Shown here: positions 34,946-47,253 of the stretch, piece after piece | How the letters are laid out: each line of letters starts with the position of its first letter | Position numbering within the stretch: position 1 is the stretch's first letter | From: Silene conica | Taxonomy: Eukaryota; Streptophyta; Magnoliopsida; Caryophyllales; Caryophyllaceae | Length of the DNA: 64,000 nt | Direction of reading: 5' to 3' | Assembly (NCBI GenBank): GCA_029255685.2 | Contig: CM055319.2 | Location: 25,639,568-25,703,567 of the forward strand | Made by a program: the position numbers and the translations under genes | Notes under the pieces: model-generated | Seen by the model: the letters and a program-made list of their open reading frames with translations, nothing else | What the model was told of the DNA's origin: nothing | The model's database searches: none

Positions 34946-37900
34946 TCATGACTGTCCTATCCTTCTTAATTTGTCCAGCCACCTGAGATCATGATCTTTG
35001 ATCTTGCCTCTGACCTTGTGATCTATACGGTTCAGAACCTTCGTCTTAATCATCTCTGCACATCTTTTTGGTGTAAGCAAAACCTCCTCTAGTCTGCTTT
35101 TGTTTCTTTGTTGCCACACGTAGTAGGTAATGGAGCTGGCAATGCTATCAATGATTCCGCCTTTGAGCCTGCTATATCTTTTGGTACTTCTCCAAGTACC
35201 ATAGTTCTCAATAGGTAGCTTAACCCTTATCCAGTCTGAAATATAGTCAATAATCAGGGTCGTATACTGGCACCTGAAGTAGAGATGTTCATCTGTTTCA
35301 GGTGTTTGGCCATAGATGCAGCAATTGGGATCAGCCACTATGTTCCAGGTAACCAATTTGTCTCTGGTTAAGAGTCCATGGTGATAGTGCATCCAGGCAA
35401 TGAAAGCGTGCTTGGGTGTTACCCATTTGTTCCATACATACTTATGCCAGTCTACCTGTATCTGAGCAAGTCTGAGCCAATCATATCCTTTGCCCAGGGT
35501 GTATTGTTTGCCAGGTATGTTCTGCCATCCTTCTTGGGTGTAAGCTGGTTGCAACTCATCTCTGATTTTACATATTTTGGCCCAAGTCCAACTGATATCC
35601 TTTGGTGGCTGATACTCCATCCAGGCCACTCCTTTCAGATAGTTAGTGTGTATCCATTGCACCCATAATTTAGTAGGTTGACAATGGATCCACCACACTA
35701 ACTTTCCTATAGCAGATTTGTTAAGCAACAGATCATTCTTGAGTCCCAATCCCCCTTCCTGCTTAGTGGTACAAACTTTGCTCCAAGCTATGGGTGGTGA
35801 TTTAAGATAGTCAGTTGTACCATCCCACAAATAGTTCCTGCAAACTGCCTCAATTTTCTGGATAATGGCTTTGGGTAGCACAAAAATAGTAGCCCGGTAT
35901 GAATGTAAAGTCTTGAGGACTGAGGTAACTAGAACTAGCCTCCCAGCATAGGACAGCTTTCTAGTGCCTAGGCCCCTTATCCTGGTGAGCAGCTTATCAA
36001 CTATCGGCTGGCAGTCTTTCAAGGTTAATTTAGCAGACTTGATGGGAACTCCCAAGTATTTGAATGGCATCTTACCTTCCACACAGCCTGAGACCTGCAT
36101 TATATCCTGTTTCACACCTTGAGGTACCCCATTAAAATAGACATTGGTCTTGCTTGGGCTCATCTTCAACCCAGAAGCTTGAGAGAAGGTGGCAAATGTC
36201 CTTAGAAAGATCATAATGGATGACAACTCTCCTTTTGAAAAAAGCAACAGGTCATCAGCAAACATAAGATGGTGCAATTTCATGGATTTGCATAAAGGAT
36301 GGTATTTAAATCCCATATTGGATGTTGTATGATTAAGCAATCTGGATAGGTACTCCATACAAATAGTACAGAGCAAGGGGGATAGAGGGTCCCCTTGTCT
36401 CAACCCTCTTTTACCTTTGAAGAACCCAAAACTATTACCATTAAGATTGAGAGCGTATGTTGGGGTAGTCACACACTCCTCCAGCATATGAATGAAATGA
36501 GATGGGAATTTCAGGGCATGTAGCATTTGGAATAGGAATCCCCATTCAATTGAATCATAGGCCTTCTGTAGATCAACTTTGAACAGGCACCTTGAGGATA
36601 CTGCTTTCCTGCTATAAAGTTTAACCAGATCTTGGCATATCAATATATTCTCCTGGATGTGCCTCCTTGTATGAATCCTCCTTGAGTGGGAGCAATAATA
36701 TTAGTGAGCACTGGAGCCAGTCTTGCACATAACATTTTTGAGATACACTTATAGACCACATTGCAGCAGGCTATTTGTCTGAATTGAGCCACAATAGTAG
36801 GATTGTCTACCTTGGGAATTAGAGTAACATGAGTAGTATTGATCTGTTTAAGCAATTTACCATTAGTAAAGAACTCCTTAATGGCTTGAATGACATCTGT
36901 TCCCACTATATCCCAGCAGTCTTTAAAAAACTTACTGGAATACCCATCTGGTCCAGGAGCTTTTTCATTAGGGATGCTAAACACTGTTGTTTTGATTTCC
37001 TCATCAGTGACAGGCTTCAGTAGCATTTGGATATGGTTATTGTCACAGACTGGCCCTTGCTGCATAATACTCATGTTTATAGAACTGGTAGTATTGCAGG
37101 TCCCTAGCAGCTTTTTATAGAATGCTAGGAAGCAATCCTGAATTCCCTGTTGAGTATCTTGGACCCCTTCTACTACATCTTCTATCTGAAGAACAGTATT
37201 CCTCCTCCTTCTGGACTTGAGCAACCCATGGAAGTATCTAGTGTTGGCATCACCTTCATTAGCCCACTGAACTTTCACTTTTTGTTTTAAATACTCCATT
37301 TGTGCTGCATGTAACTACCTGTATTGCTTCCTCATGTCACATTCCTGTTGCACCAATTGAACATTACTAGGGTTACACCCTAGCTCTCGTTGGATATCCA
37401 GAAGCTTAACTTGAGCCACTCCAGTTCTCCTCTCAATATCAGAGAATAAGTCCTTATTCAAACATTTTAGTGCAGGTTTCAGAGCTTTGAGTGCCTGTAC
37501 CAGCTTGTACATCCGGGTACCCCTGATGCCAGTCTCCCAGTTAACTTGAACAACCTCAAAGAACGTAGGTGCTTGACTCCACAAATTATAATATTTGAAG
37601 GGCCTATTGCTTGTTTGCTGTTGGTTCTGATTCTGGATGATACAAGGGGTGTGATCAAAGTCCCCCTCGGGTAAGTAATGAGCTACATAAGCTTCATTTT
37701 GTTCCATCCACTCTTGATTTACCAGGCATCTGTCCAGCCTGCTATAAATACGATCCTCAGGGCATTGTTTATTGTTCCAGGTATAAAAGGCTCATGTGGA
37801 TGGACATTCAATGACCTCACAATCAGACACACATTGTAGGAAGTGATCTGCTGCCACTTTATTAAAGCTGCCTCCTACTCTCTCATTTGCAGATGTAACA

Positions 37901-38367
37901 CAATTGAAATCTCCTCCAATGAGCCAACTTCCATTGAGGAGCCTAGCTAATCTGCACTGATTCTGCCACAAAGGTATTCTATCTTTATCCTCATTGAAAG
38001 CATACACAAACGTCACATATATCAGTTGCTTAGTATGTATATTAGTAGCCTGCATATGGATGTATTGAGCATCATACTCGAGAACCTGCATATCCACCAC
38101 TTGATGATTCCAGAGAACCCAGATACGCCCTCCTGGGTGCTGATTTGTGTTGGTTGTAATACTCCAATTATTGAAAAAACTATTTATTCTATGTTGATTT
38201 TTTGGCTTTATTTTGGTTTCCAGTAGAGCATAAAAATCAAAATTATTCTGTAAAAGAAAATTATTCACAAAAACTTGTTTATTCCTATCATTCAAACCCC
38301 TAACGTTCCAGAAACCGTACTTCATTGAGCAGTTTGGACTAGGGTAGTGACCTTTTCTGCCATACAT
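34946..38367 (-). pseudogene. LINE ORF2: endonuclease, reverse transcriptase, zf-RVT
   Basis: The AP-type endonuclease is at 37792-38367 (FWNVRGLND, ALLETKI, WLIGGDFNC). A linker region (37315-37707) is followed by the RT start (PNEKAPGPDGYSSKFFKDCWD, near 36950). The RT core has FKVDLQKAYDSIEW, LRQGDPLSPLL and the catalytic FADDLLLFS near 36255. The C-terminal zf-RVT region includes WNKWVTPKHAFIAWMHYHHG and DEHLYFRC. No RNase H follows. ORF2 nicks target DNA and copies the RNA in place. Breaks include a stop after the endonuclease (37792), a stop near 37315 and a frame change near 36650, so the protein is not made whole. Similar ORF2 proteins are about 1200-1300 residues. Confidence 0.88.
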
Positions 38368-38714
38368 GTGGAAGAGATGGCTTTGCTATTGGTATTCAGT
38401 ATCTTTTCTGCATATGTCTGGTTTGCCTGCCCAAGTGTAGGAAAGTCTACCAATTGCTCAAGCACTGGTTCTGAGATATGCACTCCTTCCCCATGCACCC
38501 TTGTTGTAATCCAAGGATTGTTAGTGTCGAAGCCTGTTGCTGCTGTAACCCTTGGAGTTCTGGTACTGTCCTCTGGTTGTTTTTCTACTCTTCTCCATAT
38601 CTGTTTTACTGGCATTGTTACATAAGGCTTCTTCCTGCATTCCCCTTGTTTATGACCCAATTGTCTGCAAGTCTTACACAAAATTGGCCTCCATAACGTT
38701 GAACCCACCATCAA
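38322..38714 (-). pseudogene. LINE ORF1, C-terminal part
   Basis: Contains a zinc knuckle CKTCRQLGHKQGEC preceded by WRPIL, the typical end of the plant LINE ORF1 (DUF4283/zf-CCHC_4 type) RNA-binding protein, and an acidic, threonine-rich tail. The N-terminal part is absent because of the 5' truncation. It overlaps the start of ORF2 slightly, as is usual in these elements. Confidence 0.75.
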
Positions 38715-38912
38715 CCAACGTCACAAAATGATTACCTGAGTTATCAGCTCAAGTGGGTAGTCAAGGACTAAAAACGATGTAATGTTAATCAGTTCACTTT
38801 GTGGAGTTCAAAATTGTCGTACAATTCCACATGAAAAACAAAACAGAAAATATCATAACGATGAGGTTGTAATAGAGTACACAAGAAAATGAATCTAAGT
38901 CATAAAAGAGTA

Positions 38913-39566
38913 CTACAACTCAGGAACACGTTTAAGTCCCATGGAATTAACGTGCCCTTCATGCTTATCACGTCGTAATTCTTTAGTGAGAGGATATGCT
39001 ATGTTGTCATCCGTAGCGATGTTATCAATAAATATCTCCTTTTGCTCCACGTAATCTCTAATTAGATGAGCTTTCTGCTGTACATGTCTAGACTTGTTAC
39101 TATACTTAGGCTCCTTAGCTTGGAAGATGGCACCTTTATTGTCACAATAAACGGTGATCGGGTCATACGAACTAGGCACTACTGATAGTCCTTGTAAGAA
39201 TTGACGCATCCATATTGCTTCATTAGCTGCTTCCGAATCGGCATAGTACTCGGACTCAGTTGTAGAATTTGCTATAACCCTTTGTTTAGAACTTTTCCAG
39301 CTGACCGCAGCGCCATTAAGAGTAAAAACGAATCCAGCCTGAGATTTCGAGTCGTCTCGATCCGTTTGGAAGCTAGCATCTGCGTAACCAGTGGCGCAGA
39401 GCCTCGTGTCGCCTCCATAAGTCAATCCCCAATCTTTAGTCCTCCGTAGGTACTTAAGAATGTTTTTCACGGCCATCCAGTGTTGTTCACCTGGATGTGC
39501 TTGGAATCGACTTGTCATACTCAATGCATATGCAACGTCTGGACGTGTGCATATCATGTCATACAT
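38913..39566 (-). CDS. Copia RNase H region (fossil)
   Basis: Ty1/copia RNase H: YADASFQTDRDDSKSQAGF, WKSSKQRVIANSTTESEYYA and VYCDNKGAIFQAKEP, ending in a short tail with GHVNSMGLK. It would degrade the RNA strand during reverse transcription. It follows the RT region of the same element. The first residues, MYDMICTRPDVAYAL, are the usual bridge from RT. Confidence 0.85.
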   Translation of the reverse strand: MYDMICTRPDVAYALSMTSRFQAHPGEQHWMAVKNILKYLRRTKDWGLTYGGDTRLCATGYADASFQTDRDDSKSQAGFVFTLNGAAVSWKSSKQRVIANSTTESEYYADSEAANEAIWMRQFLQGLSVVPSSYDPITVYCDNKGAIFQAKEPKYSNKSRHVQQKAHLIRDYVEQKEIFIDNIATDDNIAYPLTKELRRDKHEGHVNSMGLKRVPEL

Positions 39567-40896
39567 GATCGATTCCTATAGCCGAAGCGTAAGGAATCCG
39601 ACTCATGCACTCTTTTTCTTCCGATGTCTTAACTTCTTGAGACTTGCTCAAGTGAAGCCCAGTATCCATAGGAAGGAACCCTTTCTTGGAGTTCGTCATG
39701 CTGAATCTCTCTAGAATCTTATCTATATAAGACTCCTGACTGAGAGATAACATCCTTCGTGATCTATCCCTATAGATACGGATGCCCAAAATTATTTGTG
39801 CCTCTCCCAGATCTTTCATCTGGAAATGGTTTTTCAACCATGCATTAACCGAAGATAAGAGAGGTATGTCATTCCCAATCAGGAGTATGTCATCGACATA
39901 CAATACTACGAATACAATCTTGCTTCCACCCGACTTCATATATAGACATGGTTCCTCGACTGATCGAATGAAACCATTCTCTTTTATCACTTGGTCGAAA
40001 CGATGATTCCAACTCCGTGATGCTTGCTTAAGTCCATAAGCTGAACGTTTAAGCTTGCAAACCTTCTTAGGATGTTCAGGATCAATAAAACCTTCGGGCT
40101 GTACCATGTACAACTCTTCCTCCAAATAACCGTTTAAGAAGGCAGTTTTAACATCCATCTGCCAGATTTCATAGTCATGAAATGCGACAATCTCTAAGAT
40201 AATCCGAATGGAACGTAGCATGACTACGAGTGCAAAGATTTCATAGTAGTGCAAGCCTGACACTTGGGTGAAACCTTTAGCAACTAGTCGTGCCTTGTGA
40301 ATATCTTGTTGTCCTTCCACGACATGCTTTATCTTGTAAAGCCATTTGCATTGAAGGCGGTGTACCTTTGCAGGTAGGTCCACAAGATCCCACACGTTAT
40401 TCTCATACATGGAGTCCATCTCGGATTGCATGGCTTCTAGCCATAGCTTTAAGAAGGAACTAGTTATGGCACCTTTATAGGTTGTGGATTCATTACCCTC
40501 TAGGAGTAAGATGTCATCTATGTCATGTTCCTCGACCATACCAATATATCTGTCCGGAGGAATAGAGACTCTTCCTAACCTCCTAGGTTCCTCAGGAATA
40601 TCAACCGCAGTCGAGGTTGAAGGAACTGCTTCCTCCAATGGTTGCTCGGTAGTTGGTTCTTGAATCTCCGATAGATCGAAGGTTCTATTACTCGACTTGT
40701 TCTCGAGAAATTCTTTCTCTAAGAACGTCGCACTAGCCGCAACAAAAACACGTTGTTCGGTTGGCGAGTAGAAGTAATGACCAAAAGTTCCTTTTGGATA
40801 ACCTATAAAATATGTCTTGACCGATCGCGGGCCGAGCTTATCCTTGTGTCTCCATTTGACATAAGCTTCGCAGCCCCAAACCCGAATAAAGGACAA
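39559..40896 (-). CDS. Copia integrase end and reverse transcriptase (fossil)
   Basis: The first part, beginning with the FIRVWGCEAYVKW block, is the tail of integrase. RVT_2 then follows: WLEAMQSEMDSMYENNVWDL, CKWLYKIKHVVEG, WQMDVKTAFLNGYLEEELYM, YGLKQASRSWNHRFD and the catalytic YVDDILLIGND near 39890. The later text (LGIRIYRDRSRRMLSLSQ) is typical of the Tork/TAR/Angela group. It converts element RNA into DNA in the particle. Confidence 0.87.
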   Translation of the reverse strand: MSFIRVWGCEAYVKWRHKDKLGPRSVKTYFIGYPKGTFGHYFYSPTEQRVFVAASATFLEKEFLENKSSNRTFDLSEIQEPTTEQPLEEAVPSTSTAVDIPEEPRRLGRVSIPPDRYIGMVEEHDIDDILLLEGNESTTYKGAITSSFLKLWLEAMQSEMDSMYENNVWDLVDLPAKVHRLQCKWLYKIKHVVEGQQDIHKARLVAKGFTQVSGLHYYEIFALVVMLRSIRIILEIVAFHDYEIWQMDVKTAFLNGYLEEELYMVQPEGFIDPEHPKKVCKLKRSAYGLKQASRSWNHRFDQVIKENGFIRSVEEPCLYMKSGGSKIVFVVLYVDDILLIGNDIPLLSSVNAWLKNHFQMKDLGEAQIILGIRIYRDRSRRMLSLSQESYIDKILERFSMTNSKKGFLPMDTGLHLSKSQEVKTSEEKECMSRIPYASAIGIDHV

Positions 40897-40992
40897 GTTA
40901 TGGACCGTTCCCTTCCATAACTCGTATTGAGTCTTGTCAACAGCTTTAGACGGACTTCGGTTAAGTATTAGAGCGGCTGACAGAAGAGCATA

Positions 40993-42196
40993 TGTAACAC
41001 CCCCATTTATTTAAGAGCCTTTAGCAAGACATTCTCAAATAAATAGAGTTGTTACCATCTCGGAATGTCCGAGGTAGTAAATAACAACGTAAAACAATCC
41101 AAAGCACTTTATATAAAACTGATTAAATTTAAACTTTTGATATTACAACTACTGCGCAAGGAATAAAAGAAATACAACTGATAACATCTAAATATGTGAT
41201 CTAAATCTAAGTAGGTCCAAGCCATGTCTCTCTCCATGCCCAAGCTCCTAGTCCATCTGTCTCTGATCTGTAGAATCTACTCCCCGTTCCGGATCATCGT
41301 AGGTGTACACGAATACACTGTTAAACTCGCGGTTGAGTAAAGTAACACAATAATAAATAATGCAACAATAAAGATATGCAAATGCCATGATATGCTCGAG
41401 CTCAATCTCAATTCTCAATCTCAAACCCGTAACATCCAGCCATGCCGAACCTCCCGGCGGACTATAATCGGCCATCGCCGAACACCAGCATAACAGCTGG
41501 GGTCACCAGGTCTAGTCCTGCAGAACTAGCCTGGGCCCAATAATATCTCATCATCTCAAATCCGTATCCGATGCATATGCCATGCTCATGAATGCAACAA
41601 TAATAGTAACCATACTTATGAATGCAACAATAATAATAATTACTCATAATCATATACCATCTTCATATCATTCATGCTCATCATCCATATCATACACCCA
41701 ACATCCATTCATAACACATAACAATAGTACAGTGACAGTGTAACCTACCTGATTAAGCAAAACTCCGAGCAACCACGTAATCAACGGGAATCAGAAATAC
41801 TCCACTTCAAACTCGTTCCCTATGAATATTACTTAATATTAATTCTCTATTTAATATAACACGTTCACAACTAATTAATTAATAAACTTCATAGCTTAAC
41901 CCCTTATATAAATTAATTATCTCATCCGACTCATTTACTTTTATAATTAACTTTAATTAAATAAACAAACATAGCAACTATACTCGAACTATTGATAACG
42001 TCACCTCCCTGTATACAAATTACTTAACAACTTTGGAAATTAAAGTATGAACAACGTTACCAAAAATAATAAACATACTATTCCAATAATAACAATATAA
42101 TACAACATTAATAATAATAATAGTAACATATAATGACAATATAATAATAATAATATTACTAAGAATAAGTACTAACAACAATATGTACTACTACTA

Positions 42197-42228
<32 letters not shown>

Positions 42229-43970
42229 GTACAAATGTAGCAGCAGCAATACCAACAACGATTAATAATAATAATTAATCATAATATATTATAATAATAA
42301 TAATGATAATAATAATAATAATATAATAATACAATAGTAATAATAATGCACAGCATACAACTAACTAGTCTGCCACTTGAATAGTAAAAATAGTACAATA
42401 GTAATACTATACGCAGACCACGACATACAACAGGAGCCATCACGACCAACACCCTTCCAACAGCCCACCTACGCAGCCCCTCTAACACCTTCTCGACACC
42501 TGAACCACCACCACAACATGGTGGTTGCCACCACCGCACCATGGCGCAGCCACGAACACTCATAACCACCCCTGACTCAACCCCAGCAGCCCTCAAATCC
42601 AGTACAAAAGCCGCATCTACACAACCATGAACTGCAACACCACTGCACCTGTGGTTTTCCTACCCCTGTAAATCCGCCTGTAGCCGCCACTATCACCACC
42701 CTATCCACCACCTGTCACTACCATGGACGTCACTCACCACCCACGACCCCCTGTCGGTAACTACCAGACCTCACCACTACCTTAACCTCTTGCAAAACAA
42801 CCTCAACATAAGCCTTCTCGCGGGTCCCTGTTTCCCTCTGTTTCTGCTCGTGTTTAACACCCTCCTAAAACCACTGTCAAATAAAACTTCCCTGACCACC
42901 AGGCACCACCCTACCACCACCAGCACAGTCTATAAATATCCCGCTACTCACTCGTAACAAGAACTAACCCAACCATGATTTAAAACGCAGTACAGAACGA
43001 AGCAAAGTATAAGAAGCGAAAACAGCGTATAGCTACTGTCGACTTTGTGGTGATTAAAACGCCACTCACAGTGGCCCTACGGGGGTTTAAATACGATAAA
43101 AATGTTATACATATAACAAAGATTACATCCAACAATAGTACTCAGGTTCGAAGGTATCAAAAGCATGGTAACTACTTACGAAACACATCGGTGCGCAAGG
43201 ATGCAATGATAATGGTGATGACTGATCACAGCGTACTTCCTGCTCCTTTTGTTTTCCTTTAAAACCCACGGTGGTTAGCCGGTGGTTGAGGTAGGTGTAA
43301 GGAGGCAGACGAGGTAGATGCGACTAGGGTTTTATTTTTGTTCGAGGTATGGAGGCAGGTAACCAAAAGAGAAGGGTTGTGTTGAAAGTCGATGTAGGTG
43401 TGTTTGAGAGATTCAGTTTAGGGTTCTACATTGTATGGATATATCAATGGATGGTTTACACAAATATCATATTCGTATAGTTTAGTCTTGACAACCGGGC
43501 CCGTTGCTTTTCTTACTCGGCCCATTACACACATCGTGGCAAAATTCGTTCATAACTCATTCTTAACACGTAACTTAAAATAACCAAGTACGTATAACTT
43601 ATTTATACTAATTAAATTAATAATGAGAACATAATTTTAGTAGAACTAACATAAATATATACAAAAATTAGGATTTAAATATAATTATTAAATAAATAAT
43701 AAAACAGGTATAAATGAGAAATAAATATAAAATATGAAATATTTAATTATAAATATATTATCAATCAAAATAAAGAAATAGGAATGAAGTGTCATTTTAT
43801 GAAATAATCATCAAATATAAACTGATTATGAAATACGTAATAATCGTAGGAATACGATTTATAAAATAATAATAGTTTACGTAAAATACTTTATAAACAT
43901 TCCGTTTGAAATACTTGTATAAAACATGGTTTGACTGTCGTTGACCGAGGCTAAAATACGGGGTATTACA
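40993..43970 (-). mobile_element. Solo LTR of a Ty3-type element, with target duplication (fossil)
   Basis: 2978 bp, TGTAACACCC at the left and GGGTATTACA at the right, flanked by the perfect direct repeat GCATA (40988-40992 and 43971-43975). It is clearly related to the LTRs of 3882-9608 through shared ends, the middle segment around TCACCAGGTCTAG, ATA-rich trinucleotide runs and the 3' tail, but it has diverged. The trinucleotide-rich part (about 42110-42330) contains long TAA/ATA runs. It lies in the integrase region of the minus-strand copia. Solo LTRs arise by recombination between the two LTRs of a complete element. Confidence 0.93.
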
Positions 43971-44017
43971 GCATAACCCCATAATGAATCAGGCACAACG
44001 GTGTGACTCATCATGTA

Positions 44018-44869
44018 TCAAACCATATCAAGTAAAGTTCGATTTCTCCGTTCGGACACACCGTTTAATTGTGGTGTTCTAGGTGGAGTCAACTGTAGAA
44101 CGATTCCACAGTCTTTAAGGTGTTGATCAAACTCACTAGAAAGATACTCGCCACCACGATCGGATCGTAGTGCTTTAATCTTTCTACCCAGTTGGTTTTG
44201 TACCCGATTCTGGTATTCTTTGAACTTGTCAAAGGATTCACTATTATGTTTCATTAAGTATACATAGCCATATCTACTCAAATCATCCGTGAAAGTGATG
44301 AAATACCTATAGCCTTCTCGTGCGTTGATCGACATAGGGCCACATACATCCGTGTGTATGAGTCCTAATAGGTCGGCTGCGCGCATTCCAACACCTTTGA
44401 AGGAAATACGAGTCATCTTACCGATGAGACATAATTCACACGTGCCATATGATTTAAAATCAAAGGCCGAGATAGCTCCATTCTGTATGAGCTGTTTTAC
44501 GCGTTTCTCATTTATATGTCCCATACGACAGTGCCATAGGTATGTTTGATCTTTGTCACCAACCTTTAACTTCTTATTATTCACGTGTAATATTTCGGTG
44601 GTTGGATCTAAAACATAAATTCCATTCATTGAAACTGCCTTGCCATAAATCATATCGTGTAACGAGAAAATACAGCTATTATTCTCTATTACAAATGAAA
44701 ATCCAAGTTTGTCAAGTGCAGAAACAGAAATAATGTTTTTGGATAAATTGGGAACATAATAACAGTTATACAACGATAACTCAAATCCACTAGTAAGCTG
44801 GTTCACGTATGTTCCCCCTCGAGACTGCAGCAACTCATGCTCCATTCCCGACACGCAGGTCAACCTCAC
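44018..44869 (-). CDS. Copia GAG-pre-integrase and integrase core (fossil)
   Basis: The GAG-pre-integrase zinc segment has the LWHCRMGHINEKRVKQL and CELCLIGKMTR motifs. The integrase core then has IHTDVCGPM (first Asp), ITFTDDLSRYGYVYL, LRSDRGGEYLSSEF (second Asp) and TPQLNGVSERRNRTLLDMV (Glu). Integrase joins the cDNA to the chromosome. The region is followed by the solo LTR and resumes near 40992. Confidence 0.86.
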   Translation of the reverse strand: MRLTCVSGMEHELLQSRGGTYVNQLTSGFELSLYNCYYVPNLSKNIISVSALDKLGFSFVIENNSCIFSLHDMIYGKAVSMNGIYVLDPTTEILHVNNKKLKVGDKDQTYLWHCRMGHINEKRVKQLIQNGAISAFDFKSYGTCELCLIGKMTRISFKGVGMRAADLLGLIHTDVCGPMSINAREGYRYFITFTDDLSRYGYVYLMKHNSESFDKFKEYQNRVQNQLGRKIKALRSDRGGEYLSSEFDQHLKDCGIVLQLTPPRTPQLNGVSERRNRTLLDMV

Positions 44870-45851
44870 CCTTTACGAGGGGCTCGAGGTTTCGGAGGCC
44901 CTGCACATGATTACACAAATGAGAACCACAACTAGTATCTAGTACCCCAGTTCCGTAACTTGCATGGTTAATCTCAATCATGTGAATAAAAGAAGAAGAA
45001 GACATACCAACAGGAGTAACGCGGCCTGACTTAATGTCCTCGCGATACACGGGGCACGAGCGCCTCCAATGCCCAGTCTTGTGGCAATGGTGGCATTCAA
45101 TGCTTGTATCCTTGCTCTTTGTCTTACCTTGTGAGTTGCTCGACTCACCGGGCCCACTCTTAGCAAATCCTGACTTCTTGAACTTTGGCTTACCTACCGC
45201 TAGGTCGCCTTGAGCTTTCCCCTTACCTTTACCTTTACTGGAGATCATGAGAAAATCCTGCTTCACGCTCCTACTCAATTTCAGATCCTTCTCGATCTGT
45301 ACGAGAAGTGAGTGGAGCTCATGAGGAGTCTTCTTCATGTCATTCATGTAGTAGTTGGCCCTAAAGAGGGCGAACCCTTCATGAAGTGAATGAAGCATTC
45401 AATCAACAATTATGCTCTCACTGATCTTGCAGTTTAAGGTCTCCAGTTTCTCGATATTCTCAATCATGTTGAGAATATGTGGGCTAACAACTTGGCCCTT
45501 CTGGAGTTTCGCTTCAAAGAAGCGACATGTATGCTCATATGACACGATTCTCGGAGCTTTCGAGAATGCATTTGTGAGCGTGGTGAAAATCTTGTTTGCA
45601 CCATGGGAAATGAAGCGTCTTTGCAAATTGGATTCCATTGCATAGACAAGTACCTTCTTTATCGCACCCGCTTCCATGACGAAGTCGCTATGAGCGTGAA
45701 CATTGGCAGCTCTAGCCGCAGTTCCTTGGTGTGCCGGAATAGGCTCAGTCAAGTACTTGAGCTTTCCGTCAGCAATGACAACATTCCGTAATGTTGCCTC
45801 CCAGTCAGAAAAGTTTGACCCATCATTCTTCAGTCTAGTAGACTGATTCAT
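44835..45851 (-). CDS. Copia gag and protease start (fossil)
   Basis: The gag region starts MNQSTRLKNDGSNFSDWEA at 45851 and holds the UBN2-type capsid text (MESNLQRRFISHGANKIF, FEAKLQKGQVVSPHIL). A lysine-rich linker, the zinc knuckle CHHCHKTGHWRRSC and the protease segment GVLDTSCGSHLC follow (44835-45398). Layout matches the plus-strand copia gag at 51051, but the sequence is a different family. Confidence 0.82.
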
Positions 45852-47253
45852 GGAGTTCCATGAAGGCTTTAAGCCAGGATTCTCGTGCTAGCGTGGCACT
45901 TGGCATTGGGTCGTTACCAGTCATTTGTTATTAACAGTTTTAAGTTGTACGTGTTCTACACTGAAAAGAAGATAAAAACAAAACGATATAAGCAACTCGT
46001 CGTTGTGATTTAAGTCTATTTTAAATTGAATTTAAACTCGTAGACTAAGCGTTTATATAATTGATCTCCCTCAAGAATTATATGAACGATCCCAAGACTC
46101 AAATTCCGTAAATTGATAAGCCAACTGCTTGGCTAGTTCTACCGTTAGAACTCTTGGTCGATAGATTTTCGTAAATCTCATTTTTTAGTCCATCATAGTC
46201 ACTAGATAGTATCTAGTGGCCACGATGTTGAGATAAAATAAATCATATGTTCCCACTTACCCGACGTAGAAGGGGTCATAGTATGCCTACCGACGAAGAA
46301 GGGATTCATGGGAGTCTGATTTATTAAGACTGATCTCAATTTTTGGTTATAAGAGGAAGACCCCATCAACTTGTATTTAATCATTTTAAGTGACCTAAAT
46401 CTAGCATTTGCGTGAATGAATAAAATTAAGTGATGTCTTAATCATTGACAAGTGACATCTGTATGTCATCGAAAACTAACGCGCGACCTCTACATGAGTC
46501 AGTTTTCAGGCATGTTATAGGTGGTTTGGTTTTAGGCGGAATATGATGCAAACTATTACCGATGAAAGCATAAAAGAATGCAAGAAACGTAAATAAAAGT
46601 CCTAGTGTGGCCTATCCTACCAAAATAAACATTAAAACAACTTTGGAATCCACCGTTGGACCCGAGAAGCTTGTCTTGATGTTCCATCTTGGTCTTTGCA
46701 GCGGGAGTGAGCATCCGGTCTCCGTCTTTGGTCTTCACAAAATTACTAATTTAAATTACAAATATAAACCTATTTACATTCTAATTTAAATACAAAAGTA
46801 ATTACAAGGGAAAAACAAAACGGAGATGCGAGATCTCAAAATTACAACCAAGACTATGTTCCATCATTCCGGAAACACAATCTACTAAGGCCACACTAAG
46901 TTACAACCGTTTGAAAAAATTAAATACGTTATAAAGACATTTAAAGGCATTCAATAGACGATATATAAAATGCATCAACTAAAACAAATTCATTCGTGAC
47001 ATAATTCTGTCATTATGTTTAATAAATTTTACCAAACCAACTTACGCGATTAAAATTATGTGATTAAACCGTTTTATTCACATTAATCTTAATGATCTTA
47101 TAATCCATTATTTTAAACCGCTTTAAAACAATATGTATCTATCGAGTGTGAACCGTTTCACAAATGTTAATACACTATATCCGTATATAGTATATTACCA
47201 TGGGCCAAAAGAAAACAAAAAATTAAATTTTTATTTTCGAGAACCTGCCAAAC
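45852..47253. other. Untranslated leader of the minus-strand copia
   Basis: About 1.4 kb upstream of gag, AT-rich and non-coding. It contains a repeated word (CCTTCTACGTCGG and CCTTCTTCGTCGG in element sense, near 46265 and 46298). No LTR or primer site is visible before it is interrupted at 47254 by the plus-strand copia. Confidence 0.55.

Larger units (their letters stand above)
34936..38715 (-). mobile_element. L1-type plant LINE, 5' truncated
   Basis: Read leftward. It starts within the C-terminal part of ORF1 near 38715 and runs through ORF2 to the stop at 34946. Five-prime truncation is normal for LINEs. The 3' UTR and poly(A) are missing, because TRIM sequence begins at 34935. It lies in the 3' region of the minus-strand copia. 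Target duplications could not be found. A few frame breaks are visible in ORF2. Confidence 0.85.
33323..47253 (-). mobile_element. Ty1/copia element, oldest visible layer, heavily invaded (fossil)
   Basis: Minus-strand copia, probably of the Tork/TAR/Angela group judging by its RT text (RDRSRRMLSLSQ, SKKGFLPMD). Parts from right to left: leader 45852-47253, gag 44835-45851, integrase 44018-44869, reverse transcriptase 39559-40896, RNase H 38913-39566, 3' flank to about 38715, then (beyond the TRIM and LINE) polypurine tract at 33536 and part of the 3' LTR (33323-33535). Its 5' LTR is not visible and should lie beyond the window on the right. Four foreign elements have entered it: TRIM, LINE, a Ty3 solo LTR and the plus-strand copia; a fifth, the Athila-like element, entered its 3' LTR. 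The coding region is broken in several places. Confidence 0.8.

Noticed and set aside
34946-38715. Twin-priming inversion of a single LINE with the tail at 33718
   Set aside because: For twin priming the poly(A) should lie at the outer end of the insertion with the inverted part on the other side; here the orientation and order do not fit.
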